Source: RUG626 sp051866775
Lineage (GTDB): Bacteria; Bacillota; Clostridia; Oscillospirales; Oscillospiraceae
Length of the DNA: 64,000 nt
Reading direction: 5' to 3'
NCBI GenBank assembly: GCA_051866775.1
Contig: JBJDXR010000022.1
Coordinates: 62,001 to 126,000, forward strand
Of the stretch, positions 1 through 8,606 are shown in pieces. A program made the translations under genes and the position numbers. Numbering within the stretch: the first letter of the stretch is position 1; each line of letters opens with the position of its first letter. The notes under the pieces are model-generated. The model was not told where the DNA came from. It worked only from the letters and a program-made list of their open reading frames with translations, and did no database searches.

Positions 1-394
1 ACCATGATAGGGACTTATCATTCCATGTAAAATAATCGGTAATTGGTGTAGTGATAGCGCCGCTATTTCCGCATCGCGTACTCTTTGTAGCGCCGCCTGC
101 CGCAATAATAGTGTAACTGACCTCCTGTTCACTATAGTTTCCTGTAAGCGCGCCCATACTTTCTGCGTAAATCATTACAAGCTTCGGTTCAAAATCAAAT
201 GTAAGTGTGCAGGGGTTACTGCTTCCATATGTCCCCGTGCCTACATAGCTGCCTGCAGCCATTTGCGCCCTGCACGCGATGGCCGCGTCTATCTTGGAAT
301 TGTCTGCGTTAAAATCGTCAAGATTAAACGCGTCACTTCTGACCCACTGACTAAGTCCAAAATTCTCCGTAGCGCCGCTTGCGGTTCCAGCCAT
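1..394 (-). CDS. Phage tail-fibre-like protein, N-terminal part (runs off window)
   Basis: Open reading frame on the minus strand, starting at an ATG at 394 and still open at base 1, so only about the first 131 residues are present. It begins MAGTASGATENFGLSQW and continues with a region rich in Gly, Thr, Ser and Asp. N-termini of the form 'TxNxGLxQW...D' followed by a stretch meaning roughly 'D-F-N-x-D-N-x-K-I-D-A-A' are common in tail-fibre or collar proteins of Clostridia prophages. A good ribosome site (AAGGAGGAGAGG) lies just upstream. The start overlaps the stop of the next gene by one base (TAATG), so the two are co-translated. The identification as a tail fibre is by resemblance only. 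Confidence 0.6.
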   Translation of the reverse strand, partial: MAGTASGATENFGLSQWVRSDAFNLDDFNADNSKIDAAIACRAQMAAGSYVGTGTYGSSNPCTLTFDFEPKLVMIYAESMGALTGNYSEQEVSYTIIAAGGATKSTRCGNSGAITTPITDYFTWNDKSLSW

Positions 395-651
395 TATTCC
401 TCTCCTCCTTCACTTTTAATCTCTGCAGTCTGGCTCTGCTCGAAGGCTTCCCTCGCAGCGGCATTCTCCGCAATCGCCGTTATCTTGCCGTCAGTGATCT
501 CAAGCGCCACCCACGGCAGAAACGCCATTGCTGCGGTTTCAAGCTCTGTTGGGACAGCGAACCATCCGTCGGGAAGCTGCTCAAGCCTGCCTGCGATCGT
601 CTGGTTGGCATGTGCGCCGCTTGTTTCAGGCACTGCTTTTATTATTGTCAT
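394..651 (-). CDS. Small phage tail-associated hypothetical protein (85 aa)
   Basis: Encodes 85 residues starting MTIIKAVPETSG. The ATG at 651 is preferred over an upstream TTG because GGAGG sits six bases before it. The protein is acidic at its C-terminus (ends KSEGGEE) and resembles short proteins found next to tail-fibre genes in prophages of Clostridia. It has no recognised domain. It directly precedes and overlaps the tail-fibre-like gene, so both belong to one transcription unit. Function is unknown; a role in tail assembly or adsorption is inferred only from position. Confidence 0.55.
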   Translation of the reverse strand: MTIIKAVPETSGAHANQTIAGRLEQLPDGWFAVPTELETAAMAFLPWVALEITDGKITAIAENAAAREAFEQSQTAEIKSEGGEE

Positions 652-676
652 GTGTACCTCCAAATAGAAAAATTAG

Positions 677-708
677 GCTCCGCCTTTCGATATCCGGAAA
701 GGCGGAGC
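677..708 (-). terminator. Strong hairpin upstream of the tail genes
   Basis: A perfect 12-bp inverted repeat (GCTCCGCCTTTC / GAAAGGCGGAGC) with an 8-base loop. On the minus strand it is followed by CCTAATTTTTC, as in an intrinsic terminator. It lies upstream of the minus-strand tail genes, so it either ends a gene lost in rearrangement or acts as an attenuator. It could also be one arm of an inversion site. Confidence 0.5.
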
Positions 709-777
709 TGTTGCATATTTTGGTGCAACTTGTCGTATTGCGGTATGTAGAAAAATTAAACATAATGTCGAATGTGT

Positions 778-804
778 CTTACAAGTGTATTGTAAGGCTA
801 TAAT
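778..804 (+). promoter_or_regulatory. Integrase promoter with operator-like inverted repeat
   Basis: A TATAAT -10 box at 799-804 lies 18 bases before the integrase start. A 7-bp inverted repeat (CTTACAA, 5-base gap, TTGTAAG) at 778-796 fills the -35 to -10 spacer. That is where a repressor or the recombinase itself would bind. No good -35 match is visible. Confidence 0.45.
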
Positions 805-821
805 GTTTTTGGAGGTATAGA

Positions 822-1904
822 ATGAGAAATCCAAACGGCTATGGGGGCGTCACACGCCTCCCCGGCAACAGGCGGCGACCTTATCGTGCCCGGGTCACCG
901 TCGGCTGGGAGGAGCGCGATGCCGCTCCGAAGCTACAGCAATATGCGACTATCGGCTATTTTTCCACAAGAGCCGAGGCGCTTCTAGCGCTTGCTGAATT
1001 TAATATGACCGCCTATGATGCCCGGCTGCGCCGCATGACCTTCAGGCAGGTCTATGACAGCTGGTCACCCGGTTACTTTGAGCGTTACCCCAGCACCCGC
1101 CGGGTGACAGAGAGTGCAATGCAGCATTGTGCCCAGCTTTGGAACAGGCCAATGGCAGAGCTGCGCCTTCCGGAGCTTCAGCGAACGATAAACAGCATGG
1201 AGGGGCTATCCCGCGCGTATCAGGCGAAGGTGCGTTCATTGATGCATCAGCTATACCAGTGGTGCTTTAAGCACGATATTCTGCAAAAAGACTATTCTCA
1301 GTTTGTGGAGCTGCCCTCAGAGGCTGCCGAGAGCCGCCGAAGCGTCTTTACAGCGGAGGAGATATCCCTTCTGTGGCGATATCATGACAGCGGCGTGCCG
1401 CTTCCCGGACAGCCCCAGTGCTGCAGCAGGCTGTGCTTTCTTGAGGCTCTGCTTGTGCTGCTCTATACAGGTATGCGTATAAGCGAACTTCTGGCGCTGC
1501 GTTGCGAGGACATACACCTTGATGAGCGTTATATTGATCTGCACGGTACTAAGACGAAGGCCGCTCGCCGCCTTGTGCCGATATGCGCTAGGATCCTGCC
1601 GGTCATCTCGGCCCTTTCAGAGCGCGCCTCCGGCGGTCTGCTTCTCAGGCGTCAGGACGGGCAGGCCGTCACGTATTCGGTTTTTAAGTACACTTGGTTT
1701 GACAGTGTTATGGGTGCGCTGGGTATGCGCCACACGCCCCATGACACACGGCATACCTTTGTATCGGGTTTGGATACGGCCGGTGTGCAGCGCAGTGTGC
1801 AGAAGTTTATTGTGGGTCACAGCCTGAGTAAGGACGTAACGGACCGGTATACACACAAGGATATATCGGAGCTTGTGCGCGCGGTGGATATGCTGGAGTA
1901 TTGA
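822..1904 (+). CDS. Tyrosine recombinase / phage integrase
   Basis: 360-residue site-specific recombinase. The N-terminal part (about 1-60) resembles an AP2-like arm-binding region (GYFSTRAEALLAL), followed by a SAM-like core-binding domain (about 65-165). The C-terminal catalytic domain carries the family residues: Arg in YTGMRISELLAL, Lys in the beta-hairpin TKTKAARR, His-x-x-Arg in HDTRHTF, His in VGHS, and the nucleophile Tyr in TDRYTH. Length is normal for a phage or ICE integrase and nothing is missing. GGAGG lies six bases before the ATG. It points away from the tail genes, as expected at a prophage end. The attachment site was not located. Confidence 0.93.
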   Translation: MRNPNGYGGVTRLPGNRRRPYRARVTVGWEERDAAPKLQQYATIGYFSTRAEALLALAEFNMTAYDARLRRMTFRQVYDSWSPGYFERYPSTRRVTESAMQHCAQLWNRPMAELRLPELQRTINSMEGLSRAYQAKVRSLMHQLYQWCFKHDILQKDYSQFVELPSEAAESRRSVFTAEEISLLWRYHDSGVPLPGQPQCCSRLCFLEALLVLLYTGMRISELLALRCEDIHLDERYIDLHGTKTKAARRLVPICARILPVISALSERASGGLLLRRQDGQAVTYSVFKYTWFDSVMGALGMRHTPHDTRHTFVSGLDTAGVQRSVQKFIVGHSLSKDVTDRYTHKDISELVRAVDMLEY

Positions 1905-1910
1905 AAACAG

Positions 1911-1948
1911 AAAGCCCCGCGCCATAAGGCGCGGGGCTTTTGTTTTTG
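1911..1948 (+). terminator. Intrinsic terminator of the integrase gene
   Basis: Perfect 12-bp GC-rich stem (AAGCCCCGCGCC, loop ATAA) starting 7 bases after the stop codon, followed by TTTTGTTTTTG. Confidence 0.9.
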
Positions 1949-1987
1949 TTGCTATGTGCGGTCTCTTTTATCAGCTTTAGTTGCTGA

Positions 1988-4483
1988 TTACGCAGCAATT
2001 ACGATAAATGCAGCGTTCCTCAGGTTATTTCCGCTAAGAGCGGTAGAACCATAAACATCGATTACATCGCCAACAGCGATAGAAGCAGCTGCATAGCTGT
2101 TACCAGCGTCATAAACTTCGCAGGAAGATGCAAAGTAGATGACATAAGTGGTAGTCTTAGTTTCTTCGTCCTCAACAGTGGTCTTAGTTGCAACTGCGAA
2201 GGTGCTGTCAACATAAGTTACAGTAGCACCGGAAATCTTTGCAGTCTGATCAGCAACAGCACCCTTATCAGCAAGCTTACCGGAGGTCAGGGTAAGACCA
2301 ACAACATCACCAGCAGTAGCGGAGAAATCAGCAGTATTGGACATTACGTAGGAGACAACCTCGCCGCCTACATAGAACTCATAGTACTGACCGTCAGTCA
2401 GAGAATTCTCGCCAGCGCCCTTGTAAATTGCATAGTTTACAGAGCTTGCAACGTTCTGAGCCTTAACAATTGTTACGCTGGTAGCAACGTTGTTGTTGTC
2501 CTTAATAACAAGTGCAGCCTCGCTGAGGGTTGTGCTCGGGAAGTTTGCAATTCCGGTGTAAGTAGTTACGCTTGTAGCAGCATAGTTGCTTGTGTACTCA
2601 ATAACGGTAACCTTGGTAGAAGCATTTGCATAAACGCTAGATGCACCAGGTACAATAACTGCTGTGTCCTTAGTAAGGGATACGCTGGTTGTGCTAACTG
2701 CACTGCCAATAACGATGGAACCGTCGGACAGCTCAGTGTAGGTGTAATAACCTGCAGTGCTAAACGGCTTAGTATCTGTAACTTCAGTTGCGGTTGCAGC
2801 GCCGGTTGCATCAGCGTAAACATACTTTCCAGCGGTGTTCTTAACAACAGCAATGTTCTTTATAGATACCGTGCCGGTAGCAAGGTCAATAACCTTAGCC
2901 TGTGCACGAGCAGCGGAAGACTCACTCGTCTCAAAGAGGTTGTCGCCGTCGCCGGTAACAGCTTTCTTAGAAGCGGTGTCGATAAGGTAGAGGTAGTTGA
3001 CGTTAGCAGCGGTCTGAGTACCATAGACAGCATGGATTATGTTGCCATAGGTATCAGTGTAATAGGTGTAAACATCTGTGCTGTTTTTGTATCCAGCAGT
3101 CGTGCCAATGGCAACACTGTCAATATTGTTTGCAGCAAGCTTCATCTGTGTTCCGGAAACGCGTACATAGTCAGCGCCGGTAGCAGTGATATTGCCGGAA
3201 ACAGCAGCAGCCTTAACAACGTTAACAACAGCGCCGTCAGCAACGGTGTAGAGGACTACGTCGTTAGCTTTGAAAGCATCGGTTGTGTATGCGAGGTCTG
3301 AGCCACCTGCAGGATTCGCAAGATTGATGTAAGCATCAGCGCCGGTAGTCGTATTCTTAGCAACTACATCGCCGGCAGCAAGAGTGTCAACATAGGTGTC
3401 GATTATAATCAGATCATAGGTCTTAGCTGTATCGGTCTTATAAACCTCAACAAGGGTTCCCTGTGCACCAACGCTTTCACCAGCGCCGGTATCAAGGATA
3501 TCCTTGCCAGTTACATCTGTACTGGTCTTGCTGTTGTCATATACGTTGAAGTTGATCTGATCGGTTGCCTTGGTATAACCAAGAGCCTTAATGATTGCAC
3601 CATAGGTAGTAGCAGTGGTGTAGGTCAGAACAGCATCAGCGCCGATGGTTGCATAAGTGACCGCAGCGGTACCAGTCTTTCCATTTGTGTAAGTGGTGGA
3701 AGTACGACCAAACTCATCCTTAGTGGTGCCCTTCTTAAGACCATAGACATCGGATCCAACGGAGCCGAGGGATACGGTCTCAGTTGTAATGGAATCACCA
3801 GCTGTGGTATACATAAGCATAGCGGTAACAGCGTCAGTACCACTGTAAAGAACATCATCGCCACTCTTCACAACATAGGAGCTTGTAGTACCATTCTTGC
3901 TGTAGTTGATAGCATTGAATGCCATTTGGCAGGCTTCCTCACGGGTGATTTCATCATAATAATCGAATCCGGAGATGCCATCAGCAAGCTTAGCCTTCTC
4001 AGCAGCGAGGACAACATTGGTGTCCCAGTTGTTGCCGGTGTACTCGCCGTCAATACCAAGTGCCACGAGGAACATCTTGGCAAAAGCAACGCCGGTCAGC
4101 TTGCCGTTGGGATCGAACTTGCCCTGATAGCCGTTAATGATGTTCTCAGCAACACAGTAAGAAATGGAGCCAGCTGCCCAGTTAGAAGCCGCAACATCGC
4201 TGAACGGATCAGAGGTTGCCTTCAGCTTTGCAGCCGTGGCAGGAGTGAGCAGCGCGTAAGCAACAAGCTTGGCGCCCTCAGCACGGGTCAGTGTGCCCTC
4301 GGGATCAAACTTGTTCCCGTCCTTGCCATTGATTATGCCCAGCCCAGTGAGCACTTCAACGGCTTCGTTGTACTCGATATCAGCATCGTCAACGAAATCG
4401 GTTGCAGACGCGGAGAGCGCCAGCGTGCCGACTGCCATGACTACTGCCAAGACCAAGCACAGGGTCTTCTTCAGAGTCTTCAT
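1988..4483 (-). CDS. SLH-domain surface (S-layer-type) protein
   Basis: 831-residue exported protein. The start at 4483 gives the signal peptide MKTLKKTLCLVLAVVMAVG..., cleaved near ALSASA, and has a perfect TAAGGAGGAAA site; upstream ATGs do not. Three SLH repeats follow at about residues 27-80, 85-145 and 150-205 (for example VLTGLGIINGKDG, FDPNGKLTGVAFAKM, EITREEACQMAFNAI). These bind pyruvylated secondary cell-wall polymer. The remaining 620 residues are low in Cys, very rich in Thr, Ala, Val, Ser and Tyr, and likely form beta domains. Size and composition fit an S-layer or major surface protein. It is monocistronic. Confidence 0.88.
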   Translation of the reverse strand: MKTLKKTLCLVLAVVMAVGTLALSASATDFVDDADIEYNEAVEVLTGLGIINGKDGNKFDPEGTLTRAEGAKLVAYALLTPATAAKLKATSDPFSDVAASNWAAGSISYCVAENIINGYQGKFDPNGKLTGVAFAKMFLVALGIDGEYTGNNWDTNVVLAAEKAKLADGISGFDYYDEITREEACQMAFNAINYSKNGTTSSYVVKSGDDVLYSGTDAVTAMLMYTTAGDSITTETVSLGSVGSDVYGLKKGTTKDEFGRTSTTYTNGKTGTAAVTYATIGADAVLTYTTATTYGAIIKALGYTKATDQINFNVYDNSKTSTDVTGKDILDTGAGESVGAQGTLVEVYKTDTAKTYDLIIIDTYVDTLAAGDVVAKNTTTGADAYINLANPAGGSDLAYTTDAFKANDVVLYTVADGAVVNVVKAAAVSGNITATGADYVRVSGTQMKLAANNIDSVAIGTTAGYKNSTDVYTYYTDTYGNIIHAVYGTQTAANVNYLYLIDTASKKAVTGDGDNLFETSESSAARAQAKVIDLATGTVSIKNIAVVKNTAGKYVYADATGAATATEVTDTKPFSTAGYYTYTELSDGSIVIGSAVSTTSVSLTKDTAVIVPGASSVYANASTKVTVIEYTSNYAATSVTTYTGIANFPSTTLSEAALVIKDNNNVATSVTIVKAQNVASSVNYAIYKGAGENSLTDGQYYEFYVGGEVVSYVMSNTADFSATAGDVVGLTLTSGKLADKGAVADQTAKISGATVTYVDSTFAVATKTTVEDEETKTTTYVIYFASSCEVYDAGNSYAAASIAVGDVIDVYGSTALSGNNLRNAAFIVIAA

Positions 4484-4669
4484 GTAGTGTTTCCTCCTTA
4501 ATAAAAATGCGGAAACACGTTTTGAGTTTATTCTTTTCAAGATTTCCTAATTTTTAGTAAAAATGAACATTTATAACAAAATAATGTAATGGTAATTTCT
4601 TGCATTGTGTCTTGTGAGTGACTTTTGAGAATTTGCAATAGATTTTGGGAATATGCAAGTATTATTTCC

Positions 4670-4698
4670 TTTACCGTTTGTAAGTATTGTGCTAAAAT
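4670..4698 (+). promoter_or_regulatory. Putative promoter of the M20 peptidase gene
   Basis: TTTACC and TAAAAT boxes separated by 17 bases, about 50 bases before the start at 4747. The 263-base gap 4484-4746 is otherwise AT-rich and must also hold the SLH-gene promoter on the minus strand, which I could not place. Confidence 0.5.
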
Positions 4699-4746
4699 AA
4701 ATGTCAATCCGGGAAAGTCCGGTAATTTTGATAGACGAGGTCATGT

Positions 4747-6141
4747 GTGATTATGGATACACGTATTTGCGAATTTTTTAAGGCCAACTCAGATGACATG
4801 GCGAGGGATATCGCGGCGCTTGTAGCAATAGACAGTGCAAAGGGAGCGCCGGAGGAGGGCGCACCTTACGGAAAAGGACCGAGAGCTGCGCTCACAGAGG
4901 CAAAGCGCATTGCCGAAAGCTGGGGACTTTCCGCGGAAATCCGCGGTGACAGGGTATGCGTCGTGGAGCTTGGCGAGGGAGAGCCTGAGCTTGGTATGCT
5001 GGCGCATCTGGACATCGTTCCTGCTGCGGGAGATTGGAAAGTCACGAAGCCGTTTGACATGAAGCTTCAGGATGGCATACTTTATGGGCGCGGCGTCGCC
5101 GATAATAAAGGTCCGGCAGTCACCTCCATCTATGCACTTAGGGCGATAAAAGAGCTGAACATCCCTATTTCTCACAAAGTACAGCTGATACTGGGAAGTG
5201 ATGAGGAGAACGGCTCTGACGATATTAAATGGTATCTTAAAAACTATAAGATGCCCCCGAAGGTATTTACGCCTGACGGCGCCTTCCCTCTGGTAAACAC
5301 CGAAAAGGGCAAGCTCGATATGACGGTGTCCCTTGCTCCGCAGGCGGAGAGCACCGGTGCACATGTTGTCAGCATGAAAGGCGGTTCTGTAGCAAACGCC
5401 GTCCCCGACATCTGTGAGACGGTAATAAAGGGCGTGGCTGCAGACAATATTAAGAAAGCGGCTGGTAGTGTCAGTGGCAGGATAGAGATATTTGAGGAGA
5501 CGGACGCAGTCCGTGTTGTGTGCCACGGAAAAGCCAGTCATGCCTCCGTTCCCTCAGGCGGCGTAAACGCAATAAAGATGATGCTGACGCTTATATCCTC
5601 CCTTGAACTGGACAACACTCCGGAGTTTTCGGCCATCTGCGCACTTATAAAGGCGCTGCCTTTCGGAGATGATGGGGGACGGGCCATTGGCGCGGACTGC
5701 TGTGATGATGTGTCCGGGGCTCTGACGATGAACCTTGGCGTTATATCATTTTCTGCGGAAAATGGCTTCAGGGCGCTCATAGACTGTCGTGTGCCTGTAT
5801 GCGGCGACGGAAATGCCATTGCAGAGGCGCTCAAGGAAGCCATAGGAGACAGCGCTCAGGTGACGGTAACAGGACTTCTTAAGCCCCATAACGTGCCGGA
5901 GACTTCAGACTTTGTAAAGGGACTGCTCCGCATTTACGAGGATCACACCGGCGAAAAGGGAAAGGCTTTAGCCATCGGCGGACTTACCTATGTACATGAG
6001 GTTGAGGGCGGCGTGGCATTTGGCTGCGAGTTCCCCGGCAGAGAGCTTCACGGCCATGAGCCTGATGAGTGCATGCCGTTTGCTGACCTTGTGATTGCCG
6101 GCCAGATGTTCGCCCAGGCGATAGCCGATTTCTGCGGCTGA
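4747..6141 (+). CDS. M20 family metallopeptidase, PepV/Sapep type dipeptidase
   Basis: 464 residues. Cytoplasmic di-zinc dipeptidase of the M20 family. Metal-site residues are visible: His in MLAHLDIVP (about H87), bridging Asp in GRGVADNKGP (D119), catalytic and ligand Glu pair in LGSDEENGSDD (about E153/E154), Asp in TPDGAFP, and a C-terminal His in ELHGHEPDE. The long insertion between the metal-binding halves and total length match PepV-like enzymes. The GTG at 4747 has GAGG six bases upstream; an ATG six bases later is the alternative start. It probably hydrolyses dipeptides for amino-acid supply. Confidence 0.9.
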   Translation: MIMDTRICEFFKANSDDMARDIAALVAIDSAKGAPEEGAPYGKGPRAALTEAKRIAESWGLSAEIRGDRVCVVELGEGEPELGMLAHLDIVPAAGDWKVTKPFDMKLQDGILYGRGVADNKGPAVTSIYALRAIKELNIPISHKVQLILGSDEENGSDDIKWYLKNYKMPPKVFTPDGAFPLVNTEKGKLDMTVSLAPQAESTGAHVVSMKGGSVANAVPDICETVIKGVAADNIKKAAGSVSGRIEIFEETDAVRVVCHGKASHASVPSGGVNAIKMMLTLISSLELDNTPEFSAICALIKALPFGDDGGRAIGADCCDDVSGALTMNLGVISFSAENGFRALIDCRVPVCGDGNAIAEALKEAIGDSAQVTVTGLLKPHNVPETSDFVKGLLRIYEDHTGEKGKALAIGGLTYVHEVEGGVAFGCEFPGRELHGHEPDECMPFADLVIAGQMFAQAIADFCG

Positions 6142-6213
6142 TACAGAACCAGAAGAAGCTTTTGAGGCTGTTTTCTGCTTCCGGTATATTATCCCAGGAC
6201 TGGAGATGGAGAG

Positions 6214-7203
6214 ATGTCAAAGAAAAAACGTTGGATTCTGAATGCTGTTGATTTCATGAATGGCATAGGAAAACGTCAGATATGGACATTTACGGCGGCC
6301 TCCACCTTCTATCTGTTCCTGTCACTGATACCTATCGTGGTGCTGATGTGTACGCTGCTGCCATATACGCCCCTGACACAGGAGGTCGTTCTGCAGATCC
6401 TGGAAAATGTGGTGCCGGACTCCATGTATGCCGTCGTGGTGGATATTGTTGACTATGTGTACGTTGGCTCAACGGCAATTCTGTCCATCTCCGCTGTTGC
6501 CACACTTTGGTCGGCCTCCTTATCTGTAGTTGCCATCATGCGGGGTATGGATGCGGCATACGACCTTGAGCGGCGGGAAAACTATGTTCTCCTGCGTCTG
6601 CGCGCCTGCTTCTTTATGATTATAATGCTTGCGGCGATCTTGGTGACGCTGTGCGCTATTGTATACGGGCAGATGATTCTGGATCTGATACGTTCCGCCC
6701 TGCATGAATCATGGGCTGTCAATGCGCTGCTTTTTCAGCTGAAATATAGCCGCTATCCCGTAATGATGCTTATCCTGTTTGTGGTGTTTTTGCTGCTCTA
6801 CAGGTGGATGCCGACCGGACGGCGTAAACTGTTCAATCAGTGGCCTGGCGCCTTGTTCACCACGGTGGCGTGGCTGCTGTTTTCAGCTGTGTTCTCCCTG
6901 TATAATTCTTTTTCAAACAAATACAGCATTTACGGCCTGCTCGGCACGGTAATCATTGCTATGCTATGGCTGTACTACTGTTTGTTTTTCCTGCTGTGCG
7001 GTGCGTATATTAACAAGTATGTGGACGATAAGCGCAATGAAAAGCTGGAGCGTATCGCTATGCAATTAGTAGAACAGAAGCTGGCTGAAACGGAAAACGA
7101 GGTGGAGAGCGGCGAATTCATCTCCGCTGATATCAATCCGGAGGAGACGCATAAGGCGGAGGAAAAGGATATATCCGAGGAGCGGGAGAATAGCGGGCAG
7201 TAG
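6214..7203 (+). CDS. YihY/virulence factor BrkB family membrane protein
   Basis: 329 residues with about six transmembrane segments between residues 25 and 275. Family features are the N-terminal 'TFTAASTFYLFLSLIP' segment and the C-terminal 'IYGLLGTVIIAMLWLYYC' segment. The tail (about 280-329) is hydrophilic and acidic, rich in Glu and Lys, and probably cytoplasmic. The family was once annotated as ribonuclease BN in error; its true role is unknown, with proposals of transport or envelope function. A GGAG site precedes the ATG. It sits between metabolic genes and may be cotranscribed with the methyltransferase downstream. Confidence 0.9.
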   Translation: MSKKKRWILNAVDFMNGIGKRQIWTFTAASTFYLFLSLIPIVVLMCTLLPYTPLTQEVVLQILENVVPDSMYAVVVDIVDYVYVGSTAILSISAVATLWSASLSVVAIMRGMDAAYDLERRENYVLLRLRACFFMIIMLAAILVTLCAIVYGQMILDLIRSALHESWAVNALLFQLKYSRYPVMMLILFVVFLLLYRWMPTGRRKLFNQWPGALFTTVAWLLFSAVFSLYNSFSNKYSIYGLLGTVIIAMLWLYYCLFFLLCGAYINKYVDDKRNEKLERIAMQLVEQKLAETENEVESGEFISADINPEETHKAEEKDISEERENSGQ

Positions 7204-7300
7204 CCTGCTGCGCACCGCCGTTGACATGGGTGTTTCGATATAGATACCCGTTTGATCGCGGCATTTATGCGGTGTAAAGAAAAAGAAATAGAGGAATACG

Positions 7301-7984
7301 ATGTTAGAATCTAAAGCGTGGAATTGGGAGAGCTTGAGTGAAGGCGAGCTTGAGCCGTGGAGAGAGCCTTGTTTTGAGGCGCACTATCTTGCCTATCACT
7401 GGGCAAAGCAGGGAAAAAAGAGACTGCTTGATCTGGGCTGCGGCTTGGGAAGGCACAGCGTGTTTTTTGCCAGACTCGGCTTTCAGGTCTCTGCTTTTGA
7501 CTTAAGTGATTATGCGGTCGAGCGTACCCGCCGGTGGGCAGAGAGCGAGGGACTGAAGCTTGATTATTCCACAGGGGATATGCTGAAGCTTCCGTATGAG
7601 GCTGAGAGCTTTGACTGTATCCTGTGCAGGGATGTTATATCCCATACAGATACTGAGGGAGTTCAGACGATACTTGGTGGTATATTCAGGGCGCTGAAGC
7701 CGGGAGGGGAGTGCTGGTTTACGCTGGAATCACAGAGCTCCTGGGGCTTTAAGCAGGATTGGCCGATGCTGGATCCCAACACCAAGGTGTGCATGGAAGA
7801 GGGACCTGAAAAGGGCGTCCAGCACTTTTATGCCGATGACGAGCTTATAAAGAAGCTCTGTTCGGACTTTGATATGGTTGCGCTGCGCCATGTGGACGAT
7901 ATTATAACTGCAGGCACCGCAGGGGGATGGCACTACTATGTCCACGTAAGAAAGCCGAATCTTGGGGAGGAAGAACAGATATGA
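7301..7984 (+). CDS. Class I SAM-dependent methyltransferase
   Basis: 227 residues. The SAM-binding motif I LLDLGCGLGRHS lies at about residues 42-53, motif II at FQVSAFDLSDYA, and a motif like GDMLKLPYEAESFDCIL follows, so the Rossmann methyltransferase fold is complete. The substrate cannot be told; the fold is of the Methyltransf_11/25 type used on small molecules. Its stop TGA overlaps the ATG of dcd by four bases (ATGA), so the two genes are translationally coupled. Confidence 0.88.
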   Translation: MLESKAWNWESLSEGELEPWREPCFEAHYLAYHWAKQGKKRLLDLGCGLGRHSVFFARLGFQVSAFDLSDYAVERTRRWAESEGLKLDYSTGDMLKLPYEAESFDCILCRDVISHTDTEGVQTILGGIFRALKPGGECWFTLESQSSWGFKQDWPMLDPNTKVCMEEGPEKGVQHFYADDELIKKLCSDFDMVALRHVDDIITAGTAGGWHYYVHVRKPNLGEEEQI

Positions 7985-8520
7985 TCCTGTCAGACGGCAC
8001 TATCGAGAGGATGCTCGCAGACGGAACGCTTAAAATAGAGCCGCTTCTTAAAGAGCAGATCCAGCCTGCCAGCGTGGATATCCGCCTTGGCGACACCTTC
8101 AGCGTGGTGGAGGATTCCACCAGCGGTATAATAAGGCTTGACAGTGAGATCCGCTACAAAACGATGAGGACGGACACATATCTGCTTTTGCCGGGACAAT
8201 TTGTACTCGCTACGACAATGGAGTATATAGCCCTGCCGGATAACATTACGGCGTTTGTGGAGGGGAGAAGCTCTCTGGGGAGAATGGGGCTTTTTATCCA
8301 GAACGCCGGTTGGGTCGATCCGGGCTTTCATGGGGAGATAACATTGGAGCTTTATAACGCCAACCGCTGCGCCATCGAACTGCGCGCAGGCAGGAGAGTC
8401 GGGCAGCTTGTGCTGGCTATGATGGAGAATAAAGCCCGGCACCCGTATATGGGAAAATATCAGGGGCAGCGCGGCGCGACAGGTTCGAGGGTATATCTGG
8501 ATGAGGACTCAGATAAATAA
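7981..8520 (+). CDS. dcd: dCTP deaminase
   Basis: 179 residues. Converts dCTP to dUTP (or to dUMP in bifunctional forms) for dTTP synthesis. Typical motifs are IQPASVDIRLG (about 27-37), FVEGRSSLGRMG (about 92-103) and WVDPGFHGEITLEL (about 111-124), the last holding the catalytic Glu. Length is normal. The start at 7981 has GGGGAGGAAG upstream and overlaps the methyltransferase stop. I cannot decide from sequence alone between mono- and bifunctional (DCD-DUT) activity. A bidirectional terminator follows. Confidence 0.93.
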   Translation: MILSDGTIERMLADGTLKIEPLLKEQIQPASVDIRLGDTFSVVEDSTSGIIRLDSEIRYKTMRTDTYLLLPGQFVLATTMEYIALPDNITAFVEGRSSLGRMGLFIQNAGWVDPGFHGEITLELYNANRCAIELRAGRRVGQLVLAMMENKARHPYMGKYQGQRGATGSRVYLDEDSDK

Positions 8521-8558
8521 TAAGCAGCTCAAAAAATGTAAGCAAAAAGCGTGAATAA

Positions 8559-8586
8559 AACCCCCTCCGGGATCCCGGAGGGGGTT
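8559..8586. terminator. Bidirectional terminator between dcd and hisIE
   Basis: Perfect 28-base palindrome (AACCCCCTCCGGGA mirrored) with T-rich sequence on both exits, between converging genes. Confidence 0.9.
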
Positions 8587-8606
8587 AATTCTTTCCTTTA
8601 CTTTAT

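Noticed and set aside
3926..4501. Long open frame (191 codons) on the plus strand inside the SLH gene
   Set aside because: It is the antisense shadow of the SLH gene; no ribosome site or recognisable domain.
4789..5541. 250-codon open frame opposite the M20 peptidase
   Set aside because: Shadow of a well-supported enzyme gene; no family match and no ribosome site.
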